From Odobenus rosmarus divergens (lineage: Eukaryota > Chordata > Mammalia > Carnivora > Odobenidae), in NCBI RefSeq assembly GCF_000321225.1, contig NW_004450940.1, positions 413,039 through 477,038 on the forward strand: 64,000 bases of DNA, written 5' to 3'. Positions 61,016-64,000 of the stretch are shown here, piece by piece. A program made the position numbers and the translations under genes. Within the stretch, counting starts at the first letter, position 1. The number at the start of each line of letters is the position of its first letter. Below the pieces are notes generated by a model that worked only from the letters and a program-made list of their open reading frames with translations, was not told the origin of the DNA and did not search any database.

Positions 61016-61873
61016 AAGAAGAAAGAAAAAGGGGGAGGGCTTTCTCTCTGGCTTCAAGTAATTAAAAAAAAAAACAAAACCTTATTTGACCAAATGAATA
61101 AATAAATGATAGAATCCCAGATGGCTCCATGATGTGAAATGTGTGGCTGGAGAGGCCTTTCCCATAATTCTCTTGGGGCTTCATTAAGGTATACTGTGTT
61201 TGCACGCAAGGTTTCCCACATGGTTCTAAATATGCCAAGGTTAGTTATGGAATGTCTACAAATCACTTCATCAGGACACCTGAAAAAACTGAGTATTTTT
61301 AGTGTAGAGGCATAATTTTCAAAGTATATTATTTGAGCATTAATTCCTTGAGATATTAACTTCTATTACTCAGAAGTGTAATAACTATTCCTTGAAGAGT
61401 CACAGGACACATTAGTATATTAGTCTCTGGGAAGTACTAGTACCAAAAAGCCAGTTTAAATTTGAACAGATCTTTCCTCAAACATTTAACTAGAGAACTC
61501 CTTTTAAGAGCAAAACATGGAAAATGTATTGGAAAGATTTTGGAAGGGTGGGTAGTAAAATAGTTGATGTCAGTCATTTGAAGATGAAGTAGACAGCTTG
61601 GCTGATGGGATGCACATTCTGGGATTAATGGTCCTGTTACTGTCCCTTAGAACAAACCCCAATCTCACTGGATCTCATCTGTAAACTTAGTAGAATCAAT
61701 TCAATGCTTTTTAATATTCTTTCAGATTTATGAAGTTATATTTTTTATCTAAAGGATTCAGGTTTCCTTTCTAGTTCACAGAAGTATAAAAAGACCAGAG
61801 TTTGTAATTTATAAATAGACCAGATCAATGAAGAAAAAGTTACTTATAATTAACAATGAAAATAAAAAATTAG

Positions 61874-62073
61874 GGGCACCTGGGTGGCTCAGTTGGTTAA
61901 GTGTCCAACTCTTGATTTCAACTCAGGTCATGGTCTCAGGGTCGTGAGCTTGAGCCCTGTGACAGGCTCCACACTCAGCGGGGAGTCTGCTTCTCTCTCT
62001 CTCTCTCTCTACCCCTCCCCCTGCTCACGTGCTCTCTCTCTACCTCAAGTAAATACATAAAATCTTTAAAAAC
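61874..62073 (+). mobile_element. Carnivore SINE
   Basis: Head GGGGCACCTGGGTGGCTCAG, older-subtype body, tail AAATACATAAAATCTTTAAA. A second SINE follows 11 bp on. Confidence 0.92.
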
Positions 62074-62084
62074 AAATTACTACA

Positions 62085-62269
62085 GGGGCTCCCGTGTGGT
62101 TCAGTTGGTATGCGTCTGCCTTTGGCTCAGGTCATGATCCCAGGGTCCTGAGATTGAGCCCCACATCGGGCTCCCTGCTCAGCTGGAGGACTGCTTCTCC
62201 CTCTCCCACTCCCCCTGCTTGTGTTCCCTCTCTCACTGTGTCTCTCTCTGTCAAATAAATAAATTAAAA
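62085..62269 (+). mobile_element. Carnivore SINE
   Basis: Head GGGGCTCCCGTGTGGTTCAG, younger-subtype body, tail AAATAAATAAATTAAAAAAA. TSD AAATTAYTACA at 62074-62084 and 62270-62280. It inserted into or beside the tail of the previous SINE. Confidence 0.92.
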
Positions 62270-63813
62270 AAATTATTACAATTACAATGGTCGAAAAAAG
62301 GGAGTACCTTAAGAAGCTATGCTTTTGTGTCACTGGAATTAAACAGAGGCTGGCTAACTGATTATCTGGATGCTATAAAGGAGGTCTATGTACCAAGTAG
62401 AAGAGTTAAACAATTGGCTTTATCTTCAGTAAATATTCTCTGGGCATCTATAGTGTACTGTTAAGTGAGAAAAAAATGAATCCTGCTCTAAGAGAAATCC
62501 CATTCCAATGTGGGAGACAGGATAAGGAGACAAATGCAACCTAGGGCACTAAATGCTAAAAGAGAGCTAAGTTTGAATGTTTTCCGGGTACATCAAAGGG
62601 CACCCTAACCTAGCTTTCAAGGACAGCTCAGCTAAGACCCAACATATTAGCCTCTATTAGTACATACATTCCAGGAGTCAGGAAGCACAGGTTGGAAATG
62701 ACTGAGCTAGTCAAAGCTTACTGGACAAAGTTACTTGCCAAAGTGAAGTACACTGTCTCTTTGAATCCTTCAAGTTATGAAGCAAAATCTAAACTTGTTT
62801 CCTTAGGAAGAGACATGCTTGTATGTTTATTCTTATTACTTTTTATCTATGCATATTAGATTTCTTAGTTGCTTTTAAAATGAATGACTGCAGTGTACTG
62901 CCATTTCTAGATGAAACTGAGGGATCATTTTCATCCATACCCAGATGTGGTCAGAAATATACCATCTTGTACTCATTATCCTGTTGTTTCTACCATAAGT
63001 GGAAACACAATTCTATTTGTTTATGAGGATTTTTCTAATTGAAATTGGATACTGTGCATTTTATTCTCATCATACAAGGTATTACCAAATTTGGAAATAA
63101 TGTAGCAAGCGTTTTGAAATGCATGTTTGAATAAACCAATCTTTTAAACTTGTTTTACTTTATAAATTCTTTTCCTTTATAAGTTCTTAATTGGACTATT
63201 TTTAGCATTTCTTATTAAGTGATCTAACTACCATATTTTATATCCCTTGAACTGCCACTGGCTTTAGTTTCTATGAAACAATAAATGTTAATTTCTCTGT
63301 TGTAGGTTATGTTGAAAAATATTTAAGGACAGAGAGAGAGAGAAGACTCTATGTAACAAACTAAATCCAAGAAATATATTAATTAATAAAAAACAGTCTT
63401 TATGACTAGAACATCTAAAAACACGCAAGCATTCCTCCATCAGAAACGGGATTTTTCCTAGGCACTGTACCTAACAACATTCAAAGATAGCTATGAAAAA
63501 GTTTTCATCATAGACGTATTAGTAATACCAAACTAGGTTAAGTCCACTTGTAGAAGACGGTTTCTTCTCCCTTGCCATCCTTTGATTCTGTTTTGTTCTC
63601 TCACCTACTATGTGGTAGGGCCAATCAGATGCCCTCAAAGCTCTGGACTCATACTTCGGGGTTTGAGGCTGGGTTCCAAGCTGGGAACTGAATGACTCCT
63701 TCTGGCCAGCACACTACTTCTTTCATGAAATGATGTAGACTGGGACACTAAAATGAGGCTGACATGCTGATTTGGGGTGATTCCCATTGTTTGTATTGAC
63801 AGAAACTCCACAA

Positions 63814-64000
63814 GGGGCACCTGGGTGGCTCAGTCATTAAGCATTTGCCTTCAGCTCAGGTCATGTTCCCAGGGTCCTGGGATTGAGCCCCGCATTGGGC
63901 TCCCTGCTCAGAGGGAAGCCTGCTTCTCCCTCTCCCACTCCCCCTGCTTGTGTTCCCTCTCTCGCTGTGTCTCTCTCTGTCAAATAAATAAAAATCTTTA
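63814..64000 (+). mobile_element. Carnivore SINE, cut by window end
   Basis: Head GGGGCACCTGGGTGGCTCAG to AAATAAATAAAAATCTTTA at the last base. The right-hand TSD is outside the window. Confidence 0.94.

Larger units (their letters stand above)
1..64000 (-). other. NOX4: NOX4 gene body, internal part
   Basis: The whole window lies inside the NADPH oxidase 4 gene, read right to left. Six contiguous internal exons are visible and join in frame without a gap in the protein. No promoter, first exon, last exon or polyadenylation site of the gene is present. NOX4 is a membrane flavocytochrome that passes electrons from NADPH through FAD and two haems to oxygen, releasing mainly hydrogen peroxide; it pairs with p22phox (CYBA). 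The window covers human residues of about 159-378. The upstream exon (the D-loop end before the fourth helix) was looked for in 58701-64000 and the next downstream exon in 1-7544. Neither was found, so the gene extends past both window ends. Confidence 0.95.
58701..64000 (-). other. NOX4: NOX4 intron, partial, upstream of helix-4 exon
   Basis: At least 5.3 kb of intron without a supported gene. It holds L1-derived remnants near 59110-59270 and 60440-61015 and three plus-strand SINEs (61874, 62085, 63814). I see nothing recognisable in 59300-60430, 61020-61870 and 62290-63810 apart from AT-rich sequence. Confidence 0.85.

Noticed and set aside
58701..64000. Expected upstream NOX4 exon (D-loop end, RKLLFTT)
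   Set aside because: I looked for the reverse complement with a donor site in this stretch and saw no match; the exon probably lies outside the window.

Overview
The window is a vertebrate nuclear genome segment, almost certainly from a carnivoran mammal. It holds no bacterial, plasmid or viral gene organisation. About 27 copies of a tRNA-derived SINE share the carnivore-specific head (GCGCCTGGGTGGCTCAG) with a CT-rich body and an AATAAA/A-rich tail. Neither the dog-type nor the cat-type versions that I know of these SINEs are present, so an arctoid caniform (bear, seal or weasel lineage) is my best guess. The species cannot be fixed from the sequence alone.

The only protein-coding gene I can support is NOX4 (NADPH oxidase 4), on the minus strand. 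Six consecutive internal exons are present, in gene order (right to left): 58628-58700, 54033-54113, 27698-27914, 25319-25483, 24932-24994 and 7545-7605. Every junction is GT-AG and in phase. Together they encode about 220 residues, equivalent to about 159-378 of human NOX4: the fourth transmembrane helix, the fifth helix with its two haem histidines, the extracellular E-loop, the sixth helix and the start of the FAD-binding domain with the HPFT motif. The N-terminal exons lie right of 64000. The rest of the FAD domain and the NADPH domain lie left of position 1.

The remaining ~99% is intron. It is packed with retrotransposon copies: carnivore SINEs on both strands, several L1 copies, ancient L2/MIR fossils, one MER20 DNA transposon and simple repeats. 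A nearly full-length but broken L1 (about 42824-49000, minus strand) and a three-level nest (50893-52792) lie in the 26-kb intron.

I found no evidence of an undescribed multi-gene system. The notable observations are retrotransposition products whose structure can be read from target-site duplications (TSDs): a SINE-L1 chimera (52951-53357), an L1 with a probable 3' transduction (55470-55886), a twin-primed inverted L1 (10831-11435), an apparent 22-nt L1 micro-insertion (37750-37771) and a tail-less SINE with an intact TSD (5581-5729). Also notable are a local 82-bp duplication at 96% identity (6242-6323 and 8881-8962), a 3x41-bp hairpin minisatellite (36232-36352), and marked divergence confined to the NOX4 E-loop exon.
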